Source of the DNA: Chryseobacterium indologenes
GTDB lineage: Bacteria > Bacteroidota > Bacteroidia > Flavobacteriales > Weeksellaceae
DNA: 64,000 bases
Assembly: GCA_016025055.1 (NCBI GenBank)
Contig: CP065590.1
Coordinates: 2,666,001-2,730,000 of the forward strand
Direction: 5' to 3'
Positions 10,376-22,282 of the stretch are shown in pieces. The notes under the pieces were generated by a model. It ran no database searches, had not been told where the DNA came from, and saw nothing but the letters and a program-made list of their open reading frames with translations. The translations under genes were made by a program, and so were the position numbers. Position 1 is the first letter of the stretch; every line of letters starts with the position of its first letter.

Positions 10376-12000
10376 ATGAAAAAAATTTATCTCGGCGCAT
10401 CTGTCGTATGCGCATTCTTACGGGTGTCTGCCCAGGAAGTTCTCTGGCAGAAAGACATCAGGTCTTCCACTCAGGATTTTCTCAGCCAGGTCACTACAAC
10501 AATTGACCAGCAATATCTTATCACAGGCAGTTCTATCCGGTCAGCAAGCACGAAGCCGGAGGCTGGAAAACAACAGAATAACGGTTACGATTTCCATGTA
10601 GTCAAACTCAACCAACAGGGAGAGCAGGCTTGGGAAAAATATTTTTCAGGATCAAATCATGATTATCTATCCTCTACAGTAACTACTCAGGATGGTGGTT
10701 TTCTGTTGGCCGGAACTTCTTATTCCGGGAAAGGATTGGGCAAAAAGACGATTCTAAGGGTGGCTCGGATATCTGGCTGATCCGAATCAATGAATTCGGA
10801 GATGAATTATGGCAGAAAACGTTGGGGAGCTCTTCTGATGAAGAAGCCAGGGCAGTTATTCAGACTACCGATTTAGGATTTTTTGTAGCCGGAAATGTAC
10901 AAAATTCATCAAAAGGATATGGCTCCAAAGATGTCCTGATCACCCGATTGGACAAAGACGGAAAAGAATTGTCACAATTGATTGTAGGGGGAAAAGGTCT
11001 GGATGAAGTTGAGAAGATGATTCCGACCAGGGATGGAGGAGCGTTACTGGGAATATATTCTAGGAGTTCTGAGGTTCGTGATACAAGGTCTACCACTTCA
11101 GATCTGAATAATAAAACCCCAAATTCAGAATCCCGTTACTCAAAATCCAGCAGCAATTTCGGGGAAGGTGACTACTGGATTGTAAAGCTCGATAAAAACG
11201 GAAAAGTAGAATGGGAAAAGGATTTCGGCGGCAAAGGAGATGACCATATCAGAACACTGGCTCTTACTGCTACAGGTTTTGTTATCGGTGGAGAATCCAG
11301 ATCCGAAAGGTCAGGAAACAAATCCGTAGGTATCGAAGAAGGCACAGATCTATGGTTGATTGCTGTAAACGAAAGAGGTGATGAAGAGTGGCAAAGATCC
11401 TACAATTTCAAAAACCGGGATATCCTGATGGGAATGAATGTGATGATGAAGAGCCAAGAATCAAGATCCAAGAATCAAGATGTTACCACAGGAATTTTAC
11501 TTGGTGGTTATACCCAGGCGGAAGGAAGAGTTCAAAAAGACGATGAAACGTTTTGGATGCTCTATCTGGACGGAAACGGCAATGAACAGTGGAGAAAGCA
11601 TGTGAGCGGAGAATCGCGACAAAAAGAAGAAAGACTTTCAGACTTGAAACTGAACAGAGACGGCTCTATAATCCTTGCCGGAACCAGTGCCACAGAATTA
11701 GGAAAGGAAAACTGGAAGATCGTAAAACTGGGCGACAAACAGATAGACCAGCTGATTCCAAAATATGATATTAAAATCTATCCGAATCCTGTTTCAGACT
11801 ATGCGTACGTAGAAATTGGCTTTGATTTCAAAGAAGCTGAGATTGTGTTGTACGATATGAGCGGAAGACAGCTTCAGAGTTTGAAAACAAAAAATAAAGT
11901 GACCAAAATCAACACACAGGCTTTAGTTCAGGGAGCCTATCTGGTGGTAATAAAAACGGATAACAATAAAACAGCTAACGCTAAGCTTATCAAACAATAA
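10376..12000 (+). CDS. T9SS type A sorting-domain protein with propeller-like repeats, frameshifted
   Basis: 541 residues when repaired. A signal peptide starts at MKKIYLGASVV and ends near VSAQ. Repeats of the type DGGFLLAGTSYS, GSDIWLIRINEFGDELWQK and LGFFVAGNVQNSS suggest a beta-propeller. The C-terminus, from about residue 465 (IYPNPVSDYAYVEI to AKLIKQ), is a T9SS type A sorting domain, so the protein should be exported and surface-anchored or released. The first frame ends at 10780; an A5 run at 10742-10746 would need six A to join it to the second frame. It is followed after 5 nt by the first YD-repeat gene, so it heads the toxin-locus operon. Confidence 0.85.
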
Positions 12001-12005
12001 CCAAT

Positions 12006-14848
12006 ATGAAGAAGAATTATTTTTATGCAGTGGTTCTGGCCTTATGGTGCGGAACTGCTATGGGACAGCTTAATAACTTTCAGGGAGTCAATTTTGGGGA
12101 TAACCGAAATCCAGTTCCTTCTTTATCATCTCTTGCTTCCTTCACGGATAATCCCCCATCAATTGCGGTGGGAATACCAGAAATTTCAGTACCATTATTA
12201 AGTCTCCCGGGATATGGAGGCTCGGGAATAAGTCTGCAATTAAGTTATGATGCTACAGGAGGCCCTCAAGACGACCCTATAGGTGAGGTGGGAGCAGGAT
12301 GGTTTTTGTCTAAAGGAGGGGTTATTTCAAGACAGATCAATGGGATAATGGTAGATGAACTATTCCAGAGTCAAAATAATCCTAATTATGAAAAAAATGT
12401 ATTCGATGACGAATACTATTACAACGTTCCTGGTTTATCGGGAAAGTTTAAGATAGAGAGAGATATTCAGCAGAATACCTTTAAGATTATTGATCTTAGC
12501 CCATTGAATCATGTTAAGATAGCTTACACAAAACAAAATAATACGGCAACTTTGATAGTTGATTCATTTACCATTACAGATGATCAGGGAAATATTTACT
12601 CGTTTAATGATTACTCTACAGCAGTTGTATATGATAGTTATTATAATGAAAAAGGGCTTTGGGGTACAGAATATAAATCGGCTTTTTACTTAACCCGGAT
12701 TACAGATGCTAACGGAGTGGAATTATCTGGATTTTCGTATAAAAAAGAAACAAAAACTGATAAAAATGGGGCATTGCTTTATAAAACATGTCAGTTGGAG
12801 AAAATAAATACAGCTTTCGGAAATATAGAAATGGTGTACGATTACGATGAAACACTCCAAAAAACGTTAAACGATCCATTCAGTATTAAAAAAATTGTTT
12901 TGAATAACAAATACAGTAAGAACTCAGAATATGTATTTGAGTATTCCTATCCGCTTCCTTTAGGTACCATTGACAGTAAAAAGAAGAGGAGACAACTTGA
13001 AAGAGTAAAAAAGATGGATGGACAAACACTTGTCGAAGAAACATCTTTTCAATATAACCCCTTAGATTATACTTACTTTCAGGGATCATCTTGCGGTGGA
13101 GGTGATTTGGTACATCCCGCCGGTATACTTAACAAAATAACTCATCCGGCTAAAGGAGTGACTGAATATGTTTATGAGACAGGTGAAGTCTATCGTGACA
13201 GGAATTCTACAGCCTATCTGGCGTCTTTGGATGGTGATTTTAATGGTATTTTGGATCCATGTGCTCAATATATTAAAGAGTATCCCTACCTAGATATGGA
13301 TACCAACCAATCTTTGACCTATAATTTTACCATATCAGGAGATGCTGCAAAGAAAAAAGCATTCTGGCTTACCGGAGGGATTGATTATTATATTGATAAC
13401 CCTGAAATTATTGATCCAAGAACCGGACTACCTATTCCTCCGAAGCCTCTGCCAAAAGATCAATGGATAACATATACCTTAAAAAGAGGGACAGAAATCA
13501 TAGCTACGAATCAGGACTTTATAAAAACTAAATTTTATAATTATCCGGGTCAATATACTCTTATCCTTAATGTTCCTTCTGTTGGTGGTAAAGGAGGTGT
13601 TTTTGTTTCAGAACTAGTAACTGTACCCGGACCTTACAAAAGCAGGACCTCTGCTGGTAGCCATAGGCTCAGATCCATGAAACGATATGCAGGTGTGGGA
13701 AATACTGTACCTGTCCAGTCGGTTTCTTATAATTACGATCATTTTTCGATACCTAATGCTTCAAGTGGGGAGTTTCAAATAAATAATGTAATGTACAGAA
13801 ATGTTAAGGTTACTGAAGATTCAGGAAAAGGTTACACGAAGTACTATTTTAAACTTCAAAAAGACTATCCATCATATTCCTATACAAAGGACGGAAAAAC
13901 GCTTTATTTTTGGCCTTATAATAACATCGTTAATTCAGGGTTGGTTGAAAAAAAGAAATCTATAGTGATAGTAATCAGCTGCTGACTAAGGATGAATATA
14001 ATTATACTTTCACCGATATAGATGATAATGTCTATGTGATAGGAAATGATAAAGGATTTTCCAAGCCGGCATTTACCAGCCAGACCAAAACGAGTTCTGT
14101 AGCATATCCTTCCGGTACCGCATCTTCTTTCCTGCAAAGTTCAGGGGAAAATAATGTGAGAGCAGATAATTTCAAACCTTCGAGTTCTAAGAGTACAGCT
14201 CCTGACGGAACCGTAACCGAAACGTTCTACAAATATGCTCAGGATAAAAATCAAACCCGATTACTGGAAGCCAATATGACGGGTGTTTTACTTGAATCAG
14301 AAGTAAAAGAAAACGGAAAAACAATCGGGAAATCCGAAACACAATTCGATAACGGGTCCCATTTATATCCAAGCGCTGTTATTGGCTATAACAGGCAAAC
14401 CCAGGCTCCGGTGACAACTTCGACCCTTGATGTGTACGACAGTAAAGGAAACCTGGTACAGGCCACCGGAAAAAACGGAATTCCAAGTACCACCATCTGG
14501 GGCTATAACCAGACTGTTCCTATTGTCGTGATTGCAGGGGCTTCTTATGCTCAGATCGCTTCTTTATCCAGTGTTACCGCTGCCATCACCGCATCAGATG
14601 CTGATAATAATAACCCGGCGAACGAATCGGCATTGCTTCAGGCACTGGAAACTTTAAGACAAGATCCTGCTCTGAAGGACTACAGCATTACGACTTCCAC
14701 CTATGATCCTCTGATAGGAGTAACCAACACTATATCGGCCAACGGAATCAGAACGACCAATGTGTATGATACGGCAGGAAGATTAGTTAAAGTAAAGGAC
14801 TCTGAAGGAAAGATCCTGCAGGAAAATCAATATAACTACAAACACTAG
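12006..14848 (+). CDS. YD-repeat (RHS-family) secreted protein A, frameshifted
   Basis: About 947 residues when repaired, with signal peptide MKKNYFYAVVLAL ending near AMGQ. The N-terminal part (NPPSIAVGIPEISVPLLSLPG, then a GAGWFLSKGGVISRQI segment) resembles the shell-forming start of bacterial YD/SpvB-like proteins. The C-terminus has YD-type motifs (RTTNVYDTAGRLVKVKDSEG). The first frame stops at 13985; an A7 run at 13948-13954 would need eight A. It has no toxin tip or RHS core closure, so it may act with the full-length RHS protein downstream, as TcB does with TcC. That comparison is inference. Confidence 0.75.
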
Positions 14849-14851
14849 TGA

Positions 14852-15232
14852 ATGATGAGTGAAGAATTAAAAATGAAAAGTAAAAATGTGTTGAAAGATA
14901 AGAGCTTTACTTTCAGTATTCATATCATTGAGCAATACAAAAGATTGACAGAATCCAAAGAATATGTTATGTCAAAACAGTTGCTTCGAAGCGGAACAGC
15001 GGTTGGTGCATTAATCCGGGAAGCAGAGTTTGCCCAAAGCAAGGCGGACTTTATCAGCAAGCTGTCTATTTCATTGAAGGAAGCTAATGAAACTTCCTAT
15101 TGGCTTGAACTTCTGCATCGTACCCAGTATATCGATACCATGCGTTTTGAAGAATCAAGCCAATACATCAATGAGCTTATCAGTATGTTGGTATCAAGCA
15201 TCAAAACCTCAAAATTAAAACTGAACACATGA
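14852..15232 (+). CDS. Four-helix-bundle protein (23S IVP / Avd-like)
   Basis: 126 residues. The segments FTFSIHIIEQYKRL, KQLLRSGTAVGALIREAEF, DFISKLSISLKEANETSYWL and ISMLVSSIKTSK are the signature of the 23S rRNA intervening-sequence protein family, which shares its fold with the Avd accessory protein of diversity-generating retroelements. A second ATG three nt later is equally possible. It starts 3 nt after YD protein A and overlaps the leader of the RHS gene, so it is embedded in the RHS operon. No reverse transcriptase or rRNA is nearby. Its role here is unknown. Confidence 0.85.
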   Translation: MMSEELKMKSKNVLKDKSFTFSIHIIEQYKRLTESKEYVMSKQLLRSGTAVGALIREAEFAQSKADFISKLSISLKEANETSYWLELLHRTQYIDTMRFEESSQYINELISMLVSSIKTSKLKLNT

Positions 15233-15276
15233 ACACACATAATGAAAAATTAATCAGGAAAACCGGAAAATCAAGG

Positions 15277-18200
15277 ATGAAAAGAAATTTTTCACTCTTC
15301 ATTCTTCTCTTTTCATTGACTCCTGTTTTTGCACAAACAAACCTCAGCACGAATGAGAACTATGTCTACAGCAAAACCTGTATGGATGGAGACTGTAATA
15401 AAAAGTCAGAATCTGTACAGTATTTTGATGGATTGGGAAGACCCATCCAGTCGGTAGCCATCAAAGCGACGCCTCTGGGAAGAGATGTGGTACTGCCTGT
15501 GGAATACGATGCCCAGGGAAGACAGGCTAAAAACTATTTTCCGGTTCCTCAGAACGGAAGTCAGAACGGAGCGCTTTACTCCAATCCATTAGCCAATGCT
15601 CCTTCGGCAGGATATGGCAATGAAAAAAATCTACACCGAAAAAAAATATGATGCCCTCTTTGCCGGGCGCGTCAGCCAGGTGGTACCGGCAGGAAATATA
15701 TGGTCCCAGAGACCTGTTAATATAGGCTATGGAACCAATATTGATAATGAAGTCAGAAAATATACACTAACCACGACATGGGTGGATGGCAGGACGGAAA
15801 CTGCTATTTCCGGGCCTGTTTTTTACCCTGCCAATCAATTGGGGAAAAATACGGTAACCGATCCTGACGGGAATACCGGTACAGAATTTAAAAACGGAAA
15901 AGGAGAAACCATCCTCGTTAGAAAAAATGATGGGGCACAGAATGTAGATACATACTACCTCTATAATGAATACGGACAACTGGTCTATGTCATTCCTCCG
16001 ATGGCAGTAACAGGTACCGCTCCTGATCAGGCCACATTAGATAATCTCTGTTACCAGTATCGCTATGACGGACTGGGAAGGTTGGTAGAGAAAAAAGTTC
16101 CCGGAAAAGGCTGGGAATATATGATCTATGACGGGCAGGACAGACTGGTGGCCACTCAGGATGCCAACTTGAGGGAAAAAGGACAATGGTTGTACACCAA
16201 ATATGATAAGTTCGGAAGAGTAACATTTACCGGGATAAATTCAGGTGGAGGAAGAAGTTCAGAGCAGGCGTATGCTAATATCTTCGGAAGTAATAATGTC
16301 ACCAGAACCTCATCGGTTTTCTTTAACAGAGAAGGGATGGATGTGTATTATGATCCCAATAGTACCTATCCTACAGTGGGGTGGGTAAAGCTGTTATCGG
16401 TCAATTATTATGATACTTATCCTGCCTATAGCTTTAATCCGCCTTTTCCATCTTCAGTGTTTGGAAAACCTGTTATTTCCGATACAGGGAATGCTCCTGT
16501 CAATACGAAGGCAATGCCTACGCTTAGTCTTGTGAAAAATATTGAGGATGACAACTGGACGAAAAATTATGCGTATTATGATGGGAAAGGAAGGTTGATC
16601 AGCACCTATGCCATTAACCATCTGGGCGGATACACCAAAACAGAAACCGAACTGGACTTTGCAGGCGTTACCCAACAGTCTAAAGTATATCATAGAAGAC
16701 TAAGTGGTGATAAAGAAATGGTCATTGCCCAAAGTTTTGATTATGACAACCAAAACAGAGTGCTGAGACATCGTCACCAGGTAGGGCCCCAACCTGTGGA
16801 AATTCTTGCAGAAAATACCTATAATGAGTTGTCACAGATTACCAATAAAAAAGTTGGAAATGGCCTGGAGAGTATGGATTATCAGTATGACATCCGTGGG
16901 GCTCTTACGAAAATTAATGATCCGGCAGCATTGGGAAATAAGTTGTTTGGGTATGAACTGAAATACCAGAACCCGGCCTATACCAATATTGCTCCGGGAA
17001 AGAGCAACGGAAACATCTCGGAAATCGACTGGAAGTCTGCTTCAGATGGGGTGTTGAAAAGGTATTCTTACACCTATGATGCTTTAAACAGGTTAAAGGA
17101 TGCCGTGTATACAGAACCGAATACGACCAACCCGTATAACAATTATTATAACGAATATGCGACCTATGATCTGAACGGAAATATCAAGACCCTGAAAAGG
17201 AATGCTTTCCCGGTAACAGGAACCACCGCCACCCAGGTAGATGACCTCGTATACCAATACACCGGAAACCGCCTGGACAAAGTCATTGAAAATGCATTGA
17301 ACGACACCGGATATGAAGGCGGAAACAATCTGATTGATTACGACCAGAACGGAAACATGATCAATATGAAGGATAAGGGGATTCAGACGATCGGATATAA
17401 TTTTCTCAGTCTGCCTAATCAAACTTCCATTTCCTTGACCAATTCGGCAGGAAAAGTGTCTACCACAAATATTGATCACATCTATAGAGCAGACGGAACA
17501 AAACTTAGAAAAACAACCGTTCAACAGGCTTATATGGGGCTGCCCAGAACGGAGACCACAGATTACCTGGATGGCTTTCAGTATACCAATATAGATGACG
17601 GACAAGGATGCCGTACCTGTAAAACTGAAAGTGCGTATGAAGAACAGGCCTACAGAAAAGTGATCGGCCCTATTATCCCCGGCGGGCCAAAATGGACATT
17701 GAATTTTATCCCTACCGCAGAAGGCTTTTACAGTTTCACGGAAAACCGTTATATTTACCAGTACAAAGACCATTTAGGCAATGTAAGGGTAAGTTTCGCC
17801 AGAAACAGCGCAGGCGCTCCTGAAATTACCGGAACAAACAACTATTATCCATTTGGGCTTAACCATATCGGAGGAGGAAATATGTCTTCATTCTCCAATT
17901 ATCATTCCTATAAATTTGGAGGCAAAGAACTTCAGGAAACAGGGATGTATGACTTTGGAGCCAGAATGTATATGCCTGATCTGGGAAGGTGGGGCGTGAT
18001 AGATCCGTTGGCAGAAACGATGAGAAGATATTCTCCTTATAATTATGCCTTTAATAATCCTATAAGCTTTATAGATCCTGATGGGATGGCTCCATTGAAC
18101 CAATTTAGGATGATGTCAGATTCTCGTCCTGATGCGACTTCCGGTTGGACAAACCCCAATTGGTTGGGAAGAGGATCATACGGTAATATAGATTATGGAG

Positions 18201-18901
18201 AAACTTTAGCACCTGGAGGTGGTGGAGGTGTTTATGAAACTGGTTATGGAACTGTATATGAAGGAAGTTATGCAAGAGATGCTTTTTCATCTTTAATATC
18301 TGGTGCTGATCCAACTCCTCGACCTAAGAAAAATAGGAGCATATGGAATAGAATCGGCCGTTTTTTGGGGTTAGTTGGTAGCAGTAAAAAAGGAAGCATA
18401 GAAGTTGGTCCTGCGGTAGCTATAGATCCTTATGTTCCAATTGTTTCCCCCTATGAATCTATTGGCGTATTCTCTTCTTATATAGCAAGTCAAATAAGAA
18501 CTACAACGGAAACATTCTTTAGTTTTTCAGGAGGATCAAATGATCCGGATAAAGAAACTTTGAATAAGCTTAGACCTGGTGATAGAATAGATTTTAATAA
18601 TATGTTTGAGTATATTATAAATGGTTATGGGAGATCTGCAAAAATTTTAAATGTACGACCAGATGAAATTCAGGCCGGTATTGATGCTATTAGCGTTGCA
18701 ACTCTACCAGATATATTTAAAGGTGATCCGGATAGTTTATTAATTAATGAGGCCCTTTATTTTCCTCAGGTTCATGATACGTCAATATATGTTCCTTATA
18801 ATCAAAATTTTAGTAAAGAGTCAGATAAATTTAATAAAGCTGTCAGAATTATAAATAAAAGAGGTATAGATAATTGGTATAAAAAATATTATGGTAAATA
18901 A
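15277..18901 (+). CDS. Full-length RHS toxin protein, frameshifted
   Basis: About 1207 residues when repaired. Signal peptide MKRNFSLFILLFSLTPVFAQ, then a DUF6443-like N-terminus (YFDGLGRPIQSVAIKATP), many YD repeats and the RHS core ([15 protein letters not shown] to [11 protein letters not shown]). A linker ([14 protein letters not shown]) and a toxin tip of unknown activity from about NGYGR onward complete it. The frame breaks at an A7 run (15623-15629) where six A are expected. A Sec signal without PAAR or VgrG parts argues for export through the envelope rather than T6SS loading. The tip overlaps its immunity gene by 11 nt. The first ~840 nt of this 3' region recur almost unchanged in cassette 1. 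Confidence 0.88.
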
Positions 18902-19535
18902 TTTAAAAAATATTACATCATTGGCATTTATTTCACTATTGATGTTTTCTTGTAAAAATCCAGAACAGAAGTCGTTAAATATTTTAGAGTTATCTGATTT
19001 GCAGAATTATAAAATTAAAGAGATAAAATTGAGTGACACTGTTGTAAAAATTTATGGTAAAAACTCAGAATATACTATAGAGGGATTAATGGACCGACGA
19101 AATCATTCTAGACAGAAATGGTGGAACATTAAAAGCAGGATAAATAAAAATTGGTTTGAAATTGAATATATCTTTCTAGATAAACAATTAGAAAATCAAG
19201 TAAAATTATATAATAATGGAATTCTTGATAAGCGAGCAAGTAAATTTTATAATAAATCTATCAACAAAGGAAATAGGCAGTTTGACTTTTACTTTCCTGT
19301 TTCTGAATATATCATTAATAATGTTGAGCTTGATTATGTTATTTCTGATACGATCGCTAGGAAAAAGTTAAGAGAAGGAACTGTAAAATGTGAAAAAATA
19401 AATGATCATTATAGATGTAATATTTTTTTAAAAAAAGGAGAAAATTCTGTTATGGGTGTTGTAACAGCATTTTCAGAATTTAAAGAAAGGGACAGTATAT
19501 CCCTTGCTGCAGATAGAATGTTTATAAAATTTTAG
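18891..19535 (+). CDS. Lipoprotein immunity protein of the full-length RHS toxin (inferred)
   Basis: 214 residues; lipobox LMFSC at about residue 21. No known family recognised. The start ATG lies inside the end of the toxin gene (11-nt overlap), the standard arrangement of a cognate immunity gene. A lipoprotein implies protection in the periplasm or at the membrane face. AT content is higher than in the RHS body. Confidence 0.65.
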   Translation: MVNNLKNITSLAFISLLMFSCKNPEQKSLNILELSDLQNYKIKEIKLSDTVVKIYGKNSEYTIEGLMDRRNHSRQKWWNIKSRINKNWFEIEYIFLDKQLENQVKLYNNGILDKRASKFYNKSINKGNRQFDFYFPVSEYIINNVELDYVISDTIARKKLREGTVKCEKINDHYRCNIFLKKGENSVMGVVTAFSEFKERDSISLAADRMFIKF

Positions 19536-19541
19536 CTCTTC

Positions 19542-19573
19542 CACGGCTAGCGCGAGCGTCCTGGCTCGTGTCC
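19542..19573. repeat. REP-like palindrome R1
   Basis: gctagcgcgagcgtcctggc followed by tcgtgtcc; the cgagc / gctcg arms can pair. Related copies follow most cassettes of the array. Confidence 0.6.
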
Positions 19574-19582
19574 ATTAATAAA

Positions 19583-19611
19583 AAAACCACTGCAAAATGC
19601 AGTGGTTTTTT
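19583..19611 (+). terminator. Terminator closing the full-length RHS/immunity unit
   Basis: aaccactgca / tgcagtggtt perfect stem with AAA loop and T-run. Confidence 0.9.
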
Positions 19612-19618
19612 ACAATAA

Positions 19619-19705
19619 GAAAACCGCTATATTTACCAGTACAAAGACCATCTTGACAGACAAGTAAAAGAGAATCTTTTACGCAGGCTGCGAACGCAGT
19701 TCAGT
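19619..19705 (+). repeat. Cassette junction element J1
   Basis: Begins with a stub of RHS core coding sequence (encoding ENRYIYQYKDH in the full-length gene). An inserted ~50-nt double hairpin follows: gtaaaag-agaat-cttttac (19664-19682) and ctgcg-aa-cgcag (19688-19699). The core resumes at RVSFARN with a GTG codon at 19704. Confidence 0.85.
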
Positions 19706-20900
19706 GAGGGTAAGTTTCGCAAGAAACAGCGCAGGCGCTCCTGAAATTACCGGCATCAACAACTATTATCCATTTGGGCTTAACCATATAGGAGGTGGAA
19801 ATATTTCACCTTTCTCTAACTATCATTCTTATAAATTTGGAGGCAAAGAACTTCAGGAAATAGGGATGTATGATTTTGGAGCGAGGATGTATATGCCTGA
19901 TCTGGGAAGATGGGGCGTGATAGATCCGTTGGCAGAAACGATGAGAAGATATTCTCCTTATAATTATGCCTTTAATAATCCTATAAGCTTTATAGATCCT
20001 GATGGGATGGCTCCATTGAACCAATTTAGGATGATGTCAGATTCTCGTCCTGATGCGACTTCCGGTTGGACAAACCCCAATTGGTTGGGAAGAGGATCAT
20101 ACGGTAATATAGATTATGGAGAAACTTTAGCACCTGGAGGTGGCGGATTCTATGAGAATGATTATGGAACTGTATATGAAGGAAGTTATGCAAGAGATGC
20201 TTTTTCATCTTTAATATCTGGTGCTGATCCAACTCCTCGACCTAAGAAAAATAGGAGCATATGGAATAGAATCGGCCGTTTTTTGGGGTTAGTTGGTAGC
20301 AGTAAAAAAGGAAGCATAGAAGTTGGTCCTGCGGTAGCTATAGATCCTTATGTTTCAATTGTTTCCCCCTATGAATCTATTGGCGTATTCTCTTCTTATA
20401 TAGCAAGTCAAATAAGAACTACAACGGAAACATTCTTTAGTTTTTCAGGAGGATCAAATGATCCGGATAAAGAAACTTTGAATAAGCTTAGACCTGGTGA
20501 TAGAATAGATTTTAATAATATGTTTGAGTATATTATAAATGGTTATGGGAGAGCATTTAAAGTTGTAAATTTAAAACCAGATCATTATCAAACAGCGATT
20601 GATATTATGTCTCTGAGTTCACTTCCAAATGGGAATGGATTTTATTCCCCCTATGATGTAGCTGTAGAATTAGATACATTTAGTTATTATGGTGTTCAAT
20701 CAGTCGATATATTCCCATATAGAGATAATAAAAATAATATTACTGGTTTTGGAGTTGGAACTAAAATTATTAATGTAAATAATATGTCAGGAAAACAATA
20801 TGATTCTTTAATTCGCAGAGTTAATAATGATTATAATTATTACAATGGAAGAGTTAATTATGCAGCTGACAGTTTACTTCATCAAATGTTAAAAAAATGA
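19704..20900 (+). CDS. Orphan RHS C-terminal cassette 1 (toxin tip)
   Basis: 398 codons from a GTG in the junction element. RHS core (RVSFARN to DPDGM), the same linker and pre-toxin region as the full-length protein, then a different tip after NGYGR ([17 protein letters not shown] onward). No signal peptide or YD body, so it cannot be secreted as it stands. Near identity with 17795-18635 points to a recent displacement from the full-length gene. Tip activity is unknown; its immunity partner is a lipoprotein, so a periplasmic target is possible. Confidence 0.8.
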   Translation: MRVSFARNSAGAPEITGINNYYPFGLNHIGGGNISPFSNYHSYKFGGKELQEIGMYDFGARMYMPDLGRWGVIDPLAETMRRYSPYNYAFNNPISFIDPDGMAPLNQFRMMSDSRPDATSGWTNPNWLGRGSYGNIDYGETLAPGGGGFYENDYGTVYEGSYARDAFSSLISGADPTPRPKKNRSIWNRIGRFLGLVGSSKKGSIEVGPAVAIDPYVSIVSPYESIGVFSSYIASQIRTTTETFFSFSGGSNDPDKETLNKLRPGDRIDFNNMFEYIINGYGRAFKVVNLKPDHYQTAIDIMSLSSLPNGNGFYSPYDVAVELDTFSYYGVQSVDIFPYRDNKNNITGFGVGTKIINVNNMSGKQYDSLIRRVNNDYNYYNGRVNYAADSLLHQMLKK

Positions 20901-21370
20901 GAAAAATAGGAATAATATGCTTAATACTTTTTTTAAGCTGCAATGAAAAAGTGAAAACAATAAAAATATTAGGACCAGAAAATAAGTTGAAATATGTTTA
21001 TAAAACTAAAGGAGACATCACAACTATTTATGATTATGCGAGAGATGGGAAGTTAATGATGAAATTAAATTTTAAACAAGATCAATTTATAGATACAATA
21101 TATTTTTATGATTTTGATAATCACTATACCGTAATAGATAGTTCAAAGGGTAAATATTTTTATGGAACACAAATTCTTACGTATGATAATGGAAAATATG
21201 CGTATAAAGGCCCTTATAGATATACTAAAAATACTGATCCTAAAGAAGTATCAAAAAGTTTATTGAAATTTGGACATCATAGTACTTATAATGTTGATGG
21301 CAGTCTTCGAGAAGAATTAAATTTTAAAATAATTGGTGATTCTTCATTTGTTGTTAGTACAAAAAATTAG
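20897..21370 (+). CDS. Immunity lipoprotein of cassette 1 (inferred)
   Basis: 157 residues; lipobox LFLSC at about residue 15. It shares [27 protein letters not shown] and a DGSLREEL / GDSSFVV end with the two immunity proteins of cassette 2, so the three form one family that I cannot match to a named one. It overlaps the toxin stop by 4 nt (ATGA). Confidence 0.7.
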   Translation: MRKIGIICLILFLSCNEKVKTIKILGPENKLKYVYKTKGDITTIYDYARDGKLMMKLNFKQDQFIDTIYFYDFDNHYTVIDSSKGKYFYGTQILTYDNGKYAYKGPYRYTKNTDPKEVSKSLLKFGHHSTYNVDGSLREELNFKIIGDSSFVVSTKN

Positions 21371-21425
21371 TAGATAAAAACGTATTACTAATATGGAGGT
21401 ATACCTATCTCTATGAATAAAAATG

Positions 21426-21450
21426 AAGCCACCGCAATGCAGTGGCTTTA
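21426..21450 (+). terminator. Terminator of cassette 1
   Basis: aagccac / gtggctt stem, loop cgcaatgca, weak T-tract. Confidence 0.7.
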
Positions 21451-21455
21451 TTATA

Positions 21456-21524
21456 GAAAACCGTTTTACCAGTACAAAGACCACCTTGACAGACAAGTAA
21501 AAAAGAATCTTTTACGAAGGCTGC
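21456..21524 (+). repeat. Cassette junction element J2 (truncated)
   Basis: RHS stub plus first hairpin (gtaaaa-aagaat-cttttac), then aaggctgc fused directly to linker sequence (taatatagattatgg). The second hairpin and about 300 nt of RHS core are deleted. Confidence 0.8.
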
Positions 21525-22278
21525 TAATATAGATTATGGAGCTGTTTTAGGATCTGACGGAGGTGGCGGAGTCTATGAGAATGATTATGGAACTGTATAT
21601 GAAGGAAGTTATGCAAGAGATGCTTTTTCATCTTTAATATCTGGTGCTGATCCGACTCCTCGACCTAATAAAAATAGGAGCATATGGAATAGAATCGGCC
21701 GTTTTTTGGGGTTAGTTGGTAGCAGTAAAAAAGGAAGCATAGAAGTTGGTCCTGCGGTAGCTATAGATCCTTATGTTCCAATTGTTTCCCCCTATGAATC
21801 TATTGGCGTATTCTCTTCTTATATAGCAAGTCAAATAAGAACTACAACGGAAACATTCTTTAGTTTTTCAGGAGGATCAAATGATCCGGATAAAGAAACT
21901 TTGAATAAGCTTAGACCTGGTGATAGAATGGATTTTAATAATATGTTTGAGTATATTATAAATGGTTATGGGAGAGCATTTAAAGTTGTAAATTTAAAAC
22001 CAGATCATTATCAAACAGCGATTGATATTATGTCTCTGAGTTCACTTCCAAATGGGAATGGATTTTATCCTCCAGCAGGTTTAGCTAATCCAGATACATT
22101 AGGAATATGGGATACTCAAGCTACGGGAATTTTACGCATGAATGATGGTACGCCATATGGATTAAAATATAAGAATATAAGAGGACAGGGTCTAAGTAGA
22201 AGAACTTTAGATTCCTTAAACAGAGCAATCAAAGATTCAAATAATTATTGGAATAAACAAATTATGCAAAATAAATAA
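21490..22278 (+). pseudogene. Orphan RHS cassette 2, core deleted
   Basis: Open frame without a normal start. It begins inside J2 and enters the linker at NIDYGAVLGSDGGGG, a mosaic of the cassette 1 and cassette 3 linker types. The pre-toxin region matches the full-length gene and the tip (after NGYGR) shares [17 protein letters not shown] with cassette 1, then diverges from FYPPAGLANPD. Only TTG-type starts are available (for example 21706). It is likely silent, kept as donor sequence or decaying. Confidence 0.75.
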
Positions 22279-22282
22279 AAAG

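Noticed and set aside
14852..15232. Diversity-generating retroelement
   Set aside because: Only an Avd/IVP-like protein is present; no reverse transcriptase or template/variable repeat pair was seen in the window.
17093..17773. Long minus-strand open frame (226 codons) inside the RHS gene
   Set aside because: Opposite to an obvious YD-repeat frame, with composition mirroring it and no family features; a shadow.
15277..18901. T6SS-delivered RHS effector
   Set aside because: No PAAR, VgrG, Hcp or EagR chaperone gene or domain; the protein has a Sec signal peptide instead.
17888..20232. Repeated minus-strand frames over the RHS core ([19 protein letters not shown] and others)
   Set aside because: They recur only because the core DNA is repeated; they are antisense shadows.
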